Assembly (NCBI RefSeq): GCF_910589235.1
Contig: NC_060958.1
Span: 5,546,713-5,610,712, forward strand
Source of the DNA: Vespa crabro
Lineage: Eukaryota > Arthropoda > Insecta > Hymenoptera > Vespidae
Direction: 5' to 3'
DNA length: 64,000 nucleotides
Shown one piece after another: positions 1 to 14,273 of the stretch. The number at the start of each line of letters is the position of its first letter. Within the stretch, counting starts at the first letter, position 1. The notes under the pieces are model-generated. The model worked only from the letters and a program-made list of their open reading frames with translations, was not told where the DNA came from and did no database searches. Made by a program: the position numbers and the translations under genes.

Positions 1-258
1 TATATGAATCAAAATTGATAAAATATTTCTTTAATAATTAATATGCAACGTATGATATGTATCTTACTAAATTACATTTGTTAAGTTCATTTAATATCGG
101 GGCCATTAAACAATAGGTATTCGATCAGTTAATTTCAATAATAAGTAGTACTGTATCTAATATTCAATCTTAATTAAAATATGAAATCTTTATCCTTTTT
201 TTTATGTTAAGGGAACGTTTATAGATATTTGAATGCTCGTAACAGACAAAAGTTTTTC

Positions 259-292
<34 letters not shown>

Positions 293-299
293 GAGAGAA

Positions 300-349
<50 letters not shown>

Positions 350-3300
350 TGAGTGAGAAGTGGGGTTTTAGAGAGTACATATAACAAGCATTAATTAGAT
401 TTCCAAAGTAAATATAAACGCATCAATTATCATTTTCATTGTGTAAAATTTAAATAACGAGAAAGTATAAATATTTTCTATAAGTACTACACACTTTTAT
501 AATGTGATGTAGGATTGTATGAAGTCGGTACTTTTGATGAATGTTTCAACGTTCTTATGCTTTTTATATGATCTAACACCTTCTATGTGATTCTGGTGTG
601 ACTGCATAATATTTCAATGTCTTACATAAATTCAAGTGTTATGTAAATGATCTATTGTAGTTCTAACTTATCGATGCTGTAAATTACATCATATATGTCT
701 TGATTTAGATATGTTTAATAGTTTAAAGATATACAGGCTTGGTATTGTAAAGTGTGTTGGTGTATCACTTCAAATGTTAATTAAATGTCACTTTTCTATT
801 AATCGCAATAAAAAATAGATTGCTAGACTGTTCGTAACTTTAGGAAATAATATATTCTATTTCTATACAATTATTTCAATTTATTAATTTTATTTATTAA
901 TAAATAAATTCAGTATAATTAAAATATAAAATAACAACTTGTTTTGATAGGTATTTAGTGGGTTTAAATTTTTTATTTGAACAAATTTAGAATATAGGAA
1001 ATTAAAAATTATATATAAATATAAATCAATATTTATAAAAGATATAATCTTTTACTGAAATCATTGTAATGTGATAAATTTTTGTCCTGTAGATTAACGC
1101 GGATTAAATAATTACACAGAATTTATAGAGAAAAAGTTGTATTTTGTTATCATTTAAAGTGATACATTTTATGCAAGTTAATTTTCAATTTATTACAGCA
1201 CACGAATATCAGTAGATTTACAAATTAGTTTTTCACTAAACACAGAAAAATGTAACAGAGATAGATATGCAGTTTCTTCCACTTTCTAAAATAAAATATC
1301 CATTTGCAACTTTATAATATGATTTCATTTTATATTAAAATACTTAATAAATCTAAAAAGGACCTTTTTATGTCTGGTTTTCAAAAGAATATCTATTATT
1401 AATATTGCGTTCTTTTCTGTAGTGGATGGAATTGGACTATGATAATTAAATAAAATACATAATTATGATTTTCATTTGAACAGATTACCATTGATAATTA
1501 GTATTAAAAAAAATGGATCGGAAAGAATCCCTGGGTAGAATTTTTAGTCTATCACATTTGATAATGTTTACGATGTTAACCTAAGCTGCTGGTGATGATT
1601 ATACCGGAATAGATCATTAAATTGGCATCAATGTAGCTGTATTGTATTATTACTTTTTATAAATTGTATTTATTTACAATTAATCGAAACCAAATTGTAC
1701 AATTTTTCAAAATATTCCTTCTTTATGCAATCTGTACTTGTAAAAGTAGGGTATATAATGATATACATTATGTAATATTACATAAATGAAAAATAGTAAT
1801 TCATTTTCATTAAAAGAATTTTTTAAATGTTTGAATTTACATGTATATTATAATTGATATTGTATTAATGTATATTTCTTAGTGATATTCACTATTTCTT
1901 AAAATGTCCATTGTGATGCATGAATTTGAGAAAACCGATCTGTTTATACAATTTGGTAAAGTTAAATGTAAATAAGTAAATACGGATTAAACAATACAGT
2001 TACATCAATGACAATACATTATCACTTTATAAAGTAAATATAGAAGTTTTTAGTTTAAGTACCAATGACAAATGTGTAATGAAATTAAAGGACATGAAAT
2101 GATTTTTCTTTGATGGTAATTCTCTCTATGTTATCGAATACAACTTTGCAAATATGAAAACGTTGAAGCAGCCTAAGATGTAACCATAAAAGAGTACAAT
2201 ACTGTGTGCTCTTTTATTATTCATAAACTCGCATTTCAATAGTGTGCACATTGTAAAAATGTGTCTTGAATCCCCTTGAGCTGTATAATAAGTACATAGA
2301 TTACTTCCTTTAGTGGATATGCTATTTCAAATGTTTCAGCTTATTTTTAGATTATTGCTAAAAATATAAGATATACATTTTTTGTGTACTAGTATTTTTT
2401 AATATAAATATCCATTTGATTTATATATTCATTCTAAAAAGAAGCTGGTTTCAGAAACTTTGCCCTCCATGTAAGTTTACTTAGTTTGGGGATGCATTAA
2501 TAATAGATTTTGTAATATGTTGAGTTAGCATTATTCTATAAAATGTCGAGGGTCGTACGTACGAATAGTCATGAGAAGAGAGTACATAATTATCGAGTGG
2601 TACATACTGCGTGTATTGAAAACGAGTGAATGTATTAAGTTAAGAATTCTATCAGTTATTCATGATAACGATAAACTATGTAAAGAGTATAGTAATACTT
2701 ACTAATAAAATAAAAAATACTATTATAAATACAGTTTATGTATTTAAACATTTATTTATATTTTTCTCTAATCGTTCGGTGTTAGAATAGAAAATGTTAC
2801 ATATATAATTAACTTTGATTTAAATATATTATATAGAAATGGAATATGTTAAAAAGTATGGTCAATTGATAAAAACAAATTTATTATTTTCGATTAACTT
2901 TATATTGTATAATTATAAAACTGTTTTATCGACATAGCAGAGAATAAATTGCTTATAGTTTTCAGGTCGTTTACTCGCAACTTTATCGATATGGTAAATT
3001 ACATCAAGTATACTCGTATATATACATTATAATTTATTAATTGTAGCGTAATTTATATATCGTTTTTATAGAAAATTTTTATATCAATTAAAAAAAAAAT
3101 GTCTTGTTATAGATACATATTATACATGAATTTAATAAGAGAAAATTAATATATTTCAAATTTGATTTATGTTTTACGTAGTACACAATGACTATAGAGG
3201 GCACTACATTGTTCTTTAACGGTTATTCTTCTTTTTAATTTTTTTGAAGGAAGAGCTCCCGCCTTATATGAAGTAAGTAATATCGTATATTTTTAGAATA

Positions 3301-3895
3301 AAATGCTGCAAACTGATTAATATTTATGTTAAAATAACATCATTCGATTCGTCGTTATATGTTAAGCGCGTTATAAACTATGAATTACATTTTTTCATTG
3401 TCTTTACAAACAAAAATTCATCGTCAATTGACGGTTTACATACATATCTACAGTAAACCAATAAATACTATATGCAATTACAACGTTCATTGATCAATTA
3501 TTTATTAATCAATTATTTTCTTAAATTTTAATAACTCAAAATATTTTAAAGAGGACGATAAACGTCAAAGACAAAAATGCAGTCCTTCCAAGGCTTATCA
3601 ATCTTATCATAAATTACCAACGATATAAAGGTACCTATATAATATATCTTTTTCTACAAATTACACATATTTTTTTTTTTCTTTTAATATTAATTTTCAA
3701 TCAAAAATTAGTAGTACTGATGTATTTTCTCTTTTCTCTATTTAGCTTAAAGTAATTACAAATTAATATCTATTACGACAAATCATAATACTTATATTAG
3801 ATAGTAATACTTATATTAGATAATACTTATTCTTTATGAGTTTTTGTTAATTTTTATTATAATATAATAGCAATGGACGTTTTTTTTTCTTTCAG
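1..3895. other. No gene recognised; possible 3' UTR of an upstream gene
   Basis: AT-rich DNA without a convincing coding exon on either strand. A GA microsatellite lies at about 264-350. From about 400 to 2720 the plus strand is rich in TGTA-type words and ends in an AATAAA cluster near 2704-2712, which would suit a long 3' UTR of a gene to the left, but no stop codon or coding exon is visible to anchor that. From 2720 to 3895 I see nothing beyond simple AT-rich sequence. Confidence 0.3.
264..350. repeat. Interrupted (GA)n microsatellite
   Basis: GA units over about 85 bases broken by GG and AAA substitutions. Confidence 0.9.
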
Positions 3896-4185
3896 ACTTC
3901 TTACGAATATGTATCAAAAATTTTACATCGTGTTGGATCGTGTTATATGAACGAGCGACGAAGAGAAGTCCATCAAAGAAGTCAAGCTTTCCGTGGAGGA
4001 AATACGAGAAGGGTGCATGCCGCCAATGAATTCGAGCTCCGCCTACCAAGCTGTGGTAGGAAACAACCCCTAAGTATCAAAAGCCGCGCAGGACTGTTTT
4101 CGACGTCACGATGTGGGCGTAGACAGATCGGAGACACAACCCCTCGGAAGAGAGAGAGAGAGAGAAAGAGAGGGAGAGAGAGAGG

Positions 4186-4219
<34 letters not shown>

Positions 4220-4604
4220 ACGTAGTCTAGGAAAACGGGGGATGTCTTTTCCGCGTCTACCCGAAATCAAATCACTCGATTCGGAATCAGTTCTCTTCTT
4301 GAACTTCGTGACGTTCGCGGTGACAGAATCGAATCGAAAGCACATCGAGAGAATTTCTATATCTATCGCTCGTTCTTCTTCGTATATATTTTTGCATCCG
4401 TTAATATTTCTTCTTTTTTTTCTTTCTTGTTGCGTCAGGGTGTTGGTGGTTCATCTTTCTCTTTCTCCTTTTCTTTCGCTTTCTCTTTTGCTTTCGTTTT
4501 CTCTTTTTCTTTCTGTCACATTTAAATCTTTCATTCTGGTGAATCTCTTCATAACGAGCACGATAAGTCTTGGATAATAAAGAAAGTGTAATAAACGGTT
4601 AACG
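3896..4604 (+). other. Possible 5' UTR exon of the ETS gene
   Basis: A good acceptor (T-rich tract ending TTTCAG at 3891-3895) precedes this stretch, and the first Ets96B coding codon lies at 4605 with no closer acceptor noticed. If transcribed, the leader would contain a GA tract (about 4150-4218) and several upstream ATGs, which would hamper translation. The true transcription start may therefore be nearer the ATG. Long open frames here are low-complexity repeat products and are not called as genes. Confidence 0.3.
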
Positions 4605-5130
4605 ATGAACCTCCCCGATCAGGAGGTACCCGCTGCTACCGCAAATTTGGGGAGATTGGTATGTTGGTATTAATGATCTATAATATATGATCTATGATAA
4701 AGAGCGTGTGTTATGTGTTAAATATTTTCATTAATTAAATTAATATGTAGAATTGAAAGAAAGGGCAGAGTAGAATACATTATCATTATGTGATAATGAA
4801 TAAATATTTCCTTTATAATATTTATATATATTGATTAGCATTAATTACATAAAAGTATTATGTTAATAAGAATTTTAATACTCGATTATGTTTATGTATT
4901 ATCGATACATTAAATCATTACGGTCTTTATAGTATTTATTGGGTCGAGTTATCAATCGAGATTTTTGCCGACGCATGTATGTATCTTCATCGTATGATTA
5001 TACATTATTTAGAAAAATTATATTTGAAGATACAATTTATATTTTATCTTAAACGAAAACATGACGGAGTACGTAAGTACGCGATATTTTATAATATAAT
5101 TATATCATAAAGTATCGGTATTGCATCGTA

Positions 5131-5167
<37 letters not shown>

Positions 5168-6840
5168 AAAAGAAAAGGAAATCGAAAAGATAAAAATAAT
5201 TGTTTGTTAAATTTTGAAAGAAAATTATAAAGGCCATAAAACATAAAGTATTTTTCATTTAATGAGTGAAAGGAAGTCACGTTGCGGATTGAATACTACT
5301 GGTAGAACTTTTGTCACCGTAAAGCCACTCAACTTTACAATGGAGATCATATAGTGAAGCGTAGCAAAACATAATGTACTTTCCGAACGATGATCCTCGA
5401 CTACCAAATTGCCTTGGCACGCGACTCCACGCATCGATGGATCGTCCCACGGGTGAAACCCCTTTGTGTCTTCTAAACACGTAATTGTCACCACCGTTTG
5501 AACCATCGAATCCCCCTTGTATATATATATATGTGTGCTTGCGTTGCTTGTGTTTGTATGTGTACAAGTCCCTCTATCACTTCCTCTACATAGGAAAAGC
5601 TTTTAACGTGGGTTGGTCAGTATCATTATTTTCGTTGAAGTATAATGTGTTCTGTTATCGCCTTAAAAATTCAAACGAATTTTGTATGATTAGGATCATT
5701 GAGAAAAATGATAAGATTTTGATATATACATTCGAATTTTTATAATTTATATCTAATTTCCTTCATTCAATCAAACGTTTTCGAATCAATAGTATATTGT
5801 ATAATCAGTCGCGATAAGAAATATTAATGACATTCGAAAGTTTAAAATTTAGATGCTGTCGTAACGGTGATATATCTATAACTTCTAAGCTACGGGTGGT
5901 CGATGGATACCCTATGTTAGAAAACTATAGAAATGAGGGGGTGAATGGGACATTGTAGATCTCTCTCGAAATGTTGCTTGATTTATGTTTTTCTATTCGA
6001 ATAATCAGCCGATTCCCACGTACTTTACCCACGTAGTTGTATCACCGCTTAATTGACTCTTGTGTTCGAGTGCATATGATACCAGTTGGATTTCCCATAT
6101 GGGAATCGGAAAAGGGAGGGGTGACCCTGCTCTGTTTGTCAGCTCGTAATATATATCTATTCAACAATGATCATCTAAAATAATTTTTTTTCCAAAGTTG
6201 TCCTAGAGCTTTTTACTTTTTTTGTACACATAAAACACTATTAGTAGAAATATTTATTTTGAAGATAAGGAATCTTGTATCATTTTCTTTGTCGGTTTCG
6301 AAGAGAACTTAATCACTGGATGTGATACTTGTCTTCGATAGTTGGCCTGTTCGCGTTGACAAGTATTGTTCGTGTTAGACTGGTTAGGACTTAGATTCAT
6401 CATTGTTTTCGCACCCTCTTTTCTTGTTAAAGGTAAAGAGGAAATTCGTATCAAAGTGGATAAACTTCCTTCTCCCGTTTCTTTATAGAAACGAATTAAA
6501 GTAACGACGTTCAAGTAAGAAAGGATGAAAGATTCAGCTTATTTCATGAAATAAATGAACCCATTTTTAATAGTATTAATTTCGTTTCTTATGAATCCGT
6601 CGGACAAATCGAGCAAATCCGAGGTCAGAAATCTGTTTGCGTACCATCGTTTTGTCTATAAGATGACTTTATTATAAAGCGAAGCGAAGTGCGCAATTAC
6701 GAGGGTGGGGTAGTTATGAGAATCAAGGGGGTATCGAACCCTCGCAAACTCGAGAAGAACGACGGGGCGTTCCCCTCTCGATGTTCATAAGCATCTCCTT
6801 TTCACGAAGGCCCGAAAGAGACGAACGTGCATATTTATTC

Positions 6841-6881
<41 letters not shown>

Positions 6882-7548
6882 GTTACGTTGCATCACATAT
6901 ATGCGTACACGTTTATCTATATATATATATATACGAACACGTGCGTAACGTTACTGCTGCCGTTGTTCCTGCATTGACACTTAACATTCGGTTGGGTCAT
7001 GAACGCATCCGATGGGAAAAGTCACGGGGGACCATACGTTAAACGGCACGCGGCGATGTTTGCACTTTCCGCTTACGAGTCATTACCGCGTTAATTCGTT
7101 CAATTGATTTCGTCGTCGATGAAAAGTAATTCGATAACATCGAATAAGCAACTTTTTATCTTTTCGAAAAGTTTGTACCTCTTTCTTTAAATTATCACTG
7201 ATGTGTGAATGTTACGTTAAATAGCATATCGTCTTTACAGATTCTTTTTAATAATAATCACGTAAAAATGATAAGCGTTAAATAAGATATGATAGGAATG
7301 TATTCTTTATTTTTTTTTTATCTTTTTTCTTTTTTTCTTTTTTTTTTTTGTTTACGAAGAAGGTGTTATTAACGATTTAATCTAAGAATATCAGTGAATT
7401 TAATTAAGATTTATGTCTTGGCACGTGCCACGTGGATTTAATGTCTTCCCACAGTCATTAGGTCGATTAATTTACGAATCTCTGTTAATTAGAGCTGACA
7501 AAAAATATTGGAAAGTAAGAAAGAAGGCAGACAGAAAAAGAGGGAGAT

Positions 7549-7607
<59 letters not shown>

Positions 7608-8042
7608 GAATAAAAAAAGTGAAGAAAATTTGATAAAAATATTATCGGTAAAATATTTCTCGTGTTAACATCATTAAAAACACTTATTGCCTAATTATAA
7701 TAAATCATTATTATTAAGATTAATGAATACTGTTTATGAAATAATATTTATATCTGTAACTTCCTTATCGATTGACTTAAATCCGAGTCGGAGTTTAGGA
7801 AAGGAATAAAATCAGAACGTCTAGTCAAAATTCGTGATATCGAAGGTGCCCACAACGTTATCGGAATGCGCGTTAATAACCGAGAATTCCCGAAACCGGT
7901 AATCAAGTTTACCACAAGATTGCTCCGCAAGGAAGGACCCATCCAATCATTCACCGGATGTCCTCCGTGCCGCATCTCATCTTTCTTCCTTTCCCCACCA
8001 TCTTTCTTTCTCTCTCTTTCTCTCTCTTCCTTACTACCACTT

Positions 8043-8077
<35 letters not shown>

Positions 8078-8489
8078 TTCTCTCTCTTCCTTACTACCAC
8101 TTTCTTTCTCTCTCTCTCTTTCTCTCTCTCTCTTTCTCTCTTCCTTTCTCACTTTTCTCCCTTTTCTCAACTTTCCTGATAGGCTTGTCGTCGTTTGTTT
8201 CTCCAACACACTTTGATCGGTTTAGTTTCATCAAAAATTAATATCAAATGATTTTATCAAATGACATACATACATAATATTATAAGCTTATATTATAAGC
8301 AATATTAGATCGACTGAGTTTTTATTTTATTTCAGCCATCGGATGACTATGGAAGATTAGCTGTACCGGTGCAAACGACGAGCAGCGACTATTGTTCTCA
8401 CAATAATTATTCAACGTCTCAGACGACGAACGACGAGAAAACCCAAGCTGGTGAGTATTCAAATCTTACGATAAAATTTATAATTTACA

Positions 8490-8533
<44 letters not shown>

Positions 8534-8929
8534 AGAGAGAGAGAGTTTAATGTAAAATCCAGGTAAAGGGCGGAGAAACGTGGAACTAGATAGGACAACA
8601 TGGTTTATCGATTTTTCAAGATGAGATAAAAGCTGGCGAAGGAAAGGAAGGAGGGGCAAAGAACGAGCGAAGAAAATTCCATCTCTCTCTTTCTCTTTCC
8701 TTCTTCCTCTCTCTTTATTCTATGGTATATTTCTCTTCTATGAGATTGAAGCTTTTGATAACATCACGTTGTTCGACCTCTTCTTATTGCGGCTGAACTA
8801 TCAGGTCGCGAAGTTTCCAACGTATCTTAAGCCAGTAAACGTCGCGAACACATAAGAAAAGTGTGTAGACGTTGAAGGCTCGATTAGAAACACGCATAGA
8901 ATGTATGGGAAGGTGGAACGAAGTGAGAT

Positions 8930-8987
<58 letters not shown>

Positions 8988-10490
8988 CATGGATCGACCC
9001 CCGAAGAGAAGCTGTCACTCGCAGGCTGTCGAGTCGATATCTTTATATAGTTGCATCAACGACGATATTATTTTCTACGGTTCGTCGCTCAGGATTATAC
9101 TCTGTCGTCGATCGAGACGATGTGGTCGAGTCTAGCGGGCAATTATAGACAAAATCATCCTTTCAATTGCCTTTCCTCGCGAAAATGAGAATTGTCGAGT
9201 GGGGTCCACGTTCATTGTATTATCAAACTGAAACACCGAATGATGATCGTACGAATCACATTTATGATCATATTACATGTAATAAATTTCATCGAATATT
9301 TTTCTAAAATTTCTATTTTGTATAGTATTTAATTATACAAACAATATATAATGTATGTTGTTCACACGTTTCGCAAAATTTTTTTTTTATCGAATATCGA
9401 TCATCTATAAAATATATTTGATTTTTTATTTTCAACATTCTTGACTCAGTAACATATATACATACATACATACATAGGATCGTGCGTTTCTCAATGAAAT
9501 TCGATAAGTAAGAAATTATCAACGCGAAAGAGGCTTCCCGGTGTGTCTTATATGTAGGAGCAAGTAGCATTCGCGTGACCCTCCTGTTCGTAAGAACCCT
9601 ATGGAAATTTAGCTTCGATGATTGACACTTTATATCTAGCATCGGCACGCTGTGGTGTGAGACGGCAGTCAGGATGGACCACCTCCGCCTAACTCAATCA
9701 ACACCTATAACGCCGCAATTTCTCTATCGTAATCGTATTACGCCCTACCAACCGTTCCCATTCATTCTTCGGCTCTCGTGATTCTGCATTGAAAAATGTT
9801 ACAACATTACCGAGTCCTGGGAAGTGAGTGTCACAACGCGTAAAGTATTCACTAAGATTCTCGAATATTTTCGATCATCAATGAAGGCAACCCTCGAGCT
9901 TTTTTTTTATTTGAAATTAATTTGCTTGTTGTCTTTTTTCTTTCTTTTCTTTTTTTCTCCCTTTAAATAAATGTCCCGTAGAAATGGATGTTAACGAAAG
10001 ATAAGTTTGACGATTTTCTTATTTCTCGTTATATCATTTTCATTGAAAGGATAGCTGATAGAAATGTAGTATCATTATCTCTAAGCAATGAGCTGAAGCT
10101 TAAATAGATTCGATTCGTTGGACGGGATTCTGCGTATGAACAAAACAAAGTTACCAACGAGTGGCTACCCATGGCGAATCTTGAGATCCATTAAACGCAC
10201 CCCATGTCATACAGTATCCTACGATATATTCTTATGTATGTATGTTCTCGCATTGAAGGGTTCGTTTTTGCTTCTGATTCATCCATTCGCTTTCTTCTCT
10301 AGCACGTCTTTCCTCACATCACCATTTTATTTCTCACTTCGTAATTATTTTTCTTATTTCTTATTTGCACTCTCGTTGATTCGACTTTTTTCTTTTTATC
10401 TTTATTTATTTCTCTTATTTTCAGATTATAATCAAATTTTTATTTTATATTTATTGTGTGTATTATTATTTTTATTAATAATAAACTAAT

Positions 10491-10547
<57 letters not shown>

Positions 10548-13176
10548 TTTATTATTGTATTGATCAAATATTAAATGATATTAATTTTTTATTACAGGAA
10601 ATGAATTATATCCTCCTCAAGATTATACGAGACAAGAGTCTTGGCTTCATGATGGTAAGTTATAATAAGCAATAATTTAAAGATCTATTTAAATAATGTT
10701 TTATTTACTTATATATATAAGTAGAATTGACCAAATAAGATACATATTGCAACTAGACAAACAGCCGCCTGGATAGCTCAGTCGGTAGAGCATCAGACTT
10801 TTAATCTGAGGGTCCAGGGTTCGAGTCCCTGTTCGGGCGATTATTTTTTTGTTTCGTTCTTCTTTTTTTTATTTCAAAGAAAATAAAATAAAAAACAATC
10901 GAATGATTATTATTATGAAATAATATAAAAACATTTAAAATTAAATAATATGAATATATATATGTGATAAAAATGTATAAAAAAAATAAAAAACCTATAA
11001 GATTTCATAAGATACAATTAGTTTATTATAGTTTTTATGTTTTTAATATGAATTTTAGAGTATAAAATAATTCGTTTATTATTAATGGATTATTTTTATA
11101 ATTTGAAATATATCCATTGTAGAATATAATATTATTCTTAGAATCACGATGGTTCGATAAAAATATCATACGATAAACTCGTCGATACACTTTTGTAGAT
11201 TTTTTTTTGTAAACATTGATCTTTGATAAATCATAGAATATTCACATGCACGCACATATATACATATGCCACATGTGCGATGATATTGCTTATCTTATAA
11301 ATAGCTCTATGAGTAATACCAAAATATATCTGATGATATTATATAAGTATCATTTTCTAAAGCAAAAATCATTTCTTGTATATCCATTTTATTTAAACCT
11401 GTTACTTTGTTAGATAGAGTATCTATTGGATCAATAGTTTGAACATGTACTAAAGAAAACCTGACCCTACTTGTGTTATTTTTCTAATTGAAGTTCAACG
11501 TATTGAAGCCCATTAGAAGATTAGATTCTGAAAATGACAATCGGTACCACGGCGTGCTGAGGTGTCCGTTCATCTATTAGCCATCCAATTTTTAAAAGTT
11601 TCGTTTATTTTCTACGTCGACGGATACGCTGTTTTAGAAAATGCTACTAGCGATAATGAAAAATGTATCTTTCTCTATTTTTTCTATATCTTATTCTTTT
11701 TACATTTCTACTTTCTATTTTTCTATTTCCTTTAAAATCTTCTATTTATTATATTAAAATCTCTATTTTTTATCTGTATTTTTTTTTTGTTCTTTTACAC
11801 ATATTCTGCTATCACGTAAAAGTTTAGCTCTCTTAGATAAAAACTAATTATCATACGATCATTTATATGATTTTGTCGGAATTGATTATACATATGCAGC
11901 GTTCAACTGGTCAGAACATTAATTTTAATTAGGTTTTATTAATACTGTAGATATAACGTAATAGACGCGAAGGGAAACCTGTGACAGGGTTTGAGAAACA
12001 CGTGGCTTAGACAAACGAACTTATATTTTAATCATAATCGGTTTGATAAAATCCCCCTTCTATCGTTGCATACAATCAATATTTATTTGTAATGGTTTTA
12101 TGTATATATTTTTCTAGATAAAATATCAACAATATTTAATTAAATGAAATATATTTTCTTTTTTTTTTTTTTTTTTTTTTTTCTTTCATTTACAGGTAGC
12201 AGTTGCGAAACAGAGGGAAGCGAACAGTACGTGCCAGAGTTTCATCAAATACCAAGTTAGTGTACGATATTAGAAAAATATTAATTTGTTAATACATTTT
12301 CCTTTTATTTCTAACATCAATTTTAAAAGCATCGAATCGATACATTCAACATTACATGCTAATTACCTGTTCACTACGACCCTATATCGTAAGTGGATCT
12401 AAAATTACCGCTGTTCCTAATCCGAAGGAAGTTAATCTCCAAATGAATCGATGTTTCGTGGAAATACTATTCTATCCTACAACACATGCGCCTCCGACGA
12501 AATTGTCTGTTGTACATTTATGGTCTAATAAATTAATTGACCTTTCATATATAATCTTGCATATAAAATCTAATTTAGTATAAACGATTAAACGAATATA
12601 TCGACATTAACATAGAACGAAGATAAAGCAAAATTTTTCATTGAATTTTCTTCGTTAAACAATTAATTGGAAAATATTTCGATTATTTTCATTTATGGTC
12701 ATTCAAAGTTATTTTAATGAACTCAACTAAATCATTTGAAAGATGAGATAGATACTTTTTATCGTACTTGAATCTCTCTTTCCCTCCTTCTCTCTCTCTC
12801 TCTCTCTCTCTCTCTATTTTTTTCTCTTTTTTTTTGCACCCACTCTCGCGTTCCTGAATATTCACCGTGTAGATTCAGGTAGAGTGGTATGAGAGGAGAA
12901 CGCAGGAGTTTTTATTAAACCAACGCGTTAGCTCGCTCGAGGGTGATTTCTTCTTTCTATTTTTTAAAGCGGGAGAGAAAAATCAACACTAGTGCTTTAA
13001 CGCCGCCGATCATCGATATCGGATTATGCGAGTAAGCACTTTATATTAAGCCAGAGGGTTTTCCTCTTTCTTTTTAACGTACTTGTTTTAACATACGGAC
13101 CAGTTAAACGCTCACTTCGTGATTAATAACGTAAAAGGCGGTTGTTGAAAGAGAAAGAGAGAGGGAGAGAGAGAGG

Positions 13177-13208
<32 letters not shown>

Positions 13209-14208
13209 GAACGAAGGAGATCGAATATATTTAAATTATAATTTCGAATAAAAAGAAAATTACGTTAGGATATATATAGGGTGAATCATAGGAAAATTGA
13301 AAATATTGATTGGTAATTTTTATTATTTATGGTACTGGATAATTTATAATAATAAACAAATTACAAGCTGATTTGATACTTTCTTTAAATTCGTTTAGAA
13401 AATATCGAATATGTAAAAATTTATTGAAGTATTTATATTGCGTGGTACACCCTATAGATTGGAAACGTTTGGTTCGTGTAAATAACCAAAGGGCTCGCAT
13501 TTGATGAACATGCATACGTATCTTATTCCTTCAGATTTTGCAGTTTGATATTTGCAGAATGAATTAAATTCGATGTAATTTTCATTTCTTTTCTCAAAAA
13601 ACGATTTATATCCTAAAATCTTATTAGATCTCTGTAATTTAATTCTTTATTATTTAATTATATTATATAATATAATTAATGAAACTTCCGAACTTAACAT
13701 ATTAATTAATTCGGTTTTAAGTTTATTATCTGGTAACTCAAGTAAACATTTGTATTTAATGATATGCGTTCGAATGATCAACCAATCGTTCGAGGGGTAG
13801 TTTAAATAACGAGAGAGATGTATTAACACACTCAATTACATTTAGGGCCAATCAGATTTGTCTTCTTCGATGATATCATTTACTCGATCACGATGAATGA
13901 TTTCATTGATATCTTTCAAGAACACTTGTATCAAATTTATTTATGTTAATTAAAATGCACAATCATTTGAAATATTAATGATTAGTAGAAAGGAAGAGTA
14001 TATTAATCTCTTAATATATAATATAGTTATAACACATATCATATGCACATAAATTTATGTGTACAAATTTTTTTTGTCTCTCTTTCTTTCGTTTTCTTTA
14101 ATCATCGACAATAAATGATAGTTTCCAAGTATATATACGACATATGTTGAAAATAATGTCTCGTATTATACGTTTTCTACATATTTATAATAATTTGTCG
14201 ACTTAAAT

Positions 14209-14273
<65 letters not shown>

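Larger units (their letters stand above)
10655..12195 (+). other. Ets96B intron 3
   Basis: Donor GTAAGT, acceptor TTACAG after a long T tract (about 12160-12183). It carries the tRNA-Lys gene at 10767-10839; the rest is AT-rich with no recognised feature. Confidence 0.8.

Noticed and set aside
4106..4577. 154-residue plus-strand ORF before Ets96B
   Set aside because: Starts in a GA repeat and ends in pyrimidine-rich DNA; no domain, and it would have to share a leader with Ets96B.
5255..5567. Minus-strand ORFs of 83-96 residues in Ets96B intron 1
   Set aside because: The stretch is less AT-rich than its surroundings, but I recognise no domain, and one frame crosses an AT microsatellite. It may be a conserved noncoding block; nothing seen supports a gene.
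7748..8216. ORFs of 116-153 residues on both strands
   Set aside because: Low-complexity products of a GA/CT tract in Ets96B intron 1.
10118..10489. 123-residue ORF before the AT palindrome
   Set aside because: T-rich translation (Phe, Leu, Ser) without similarity; lies wholly within an intron.
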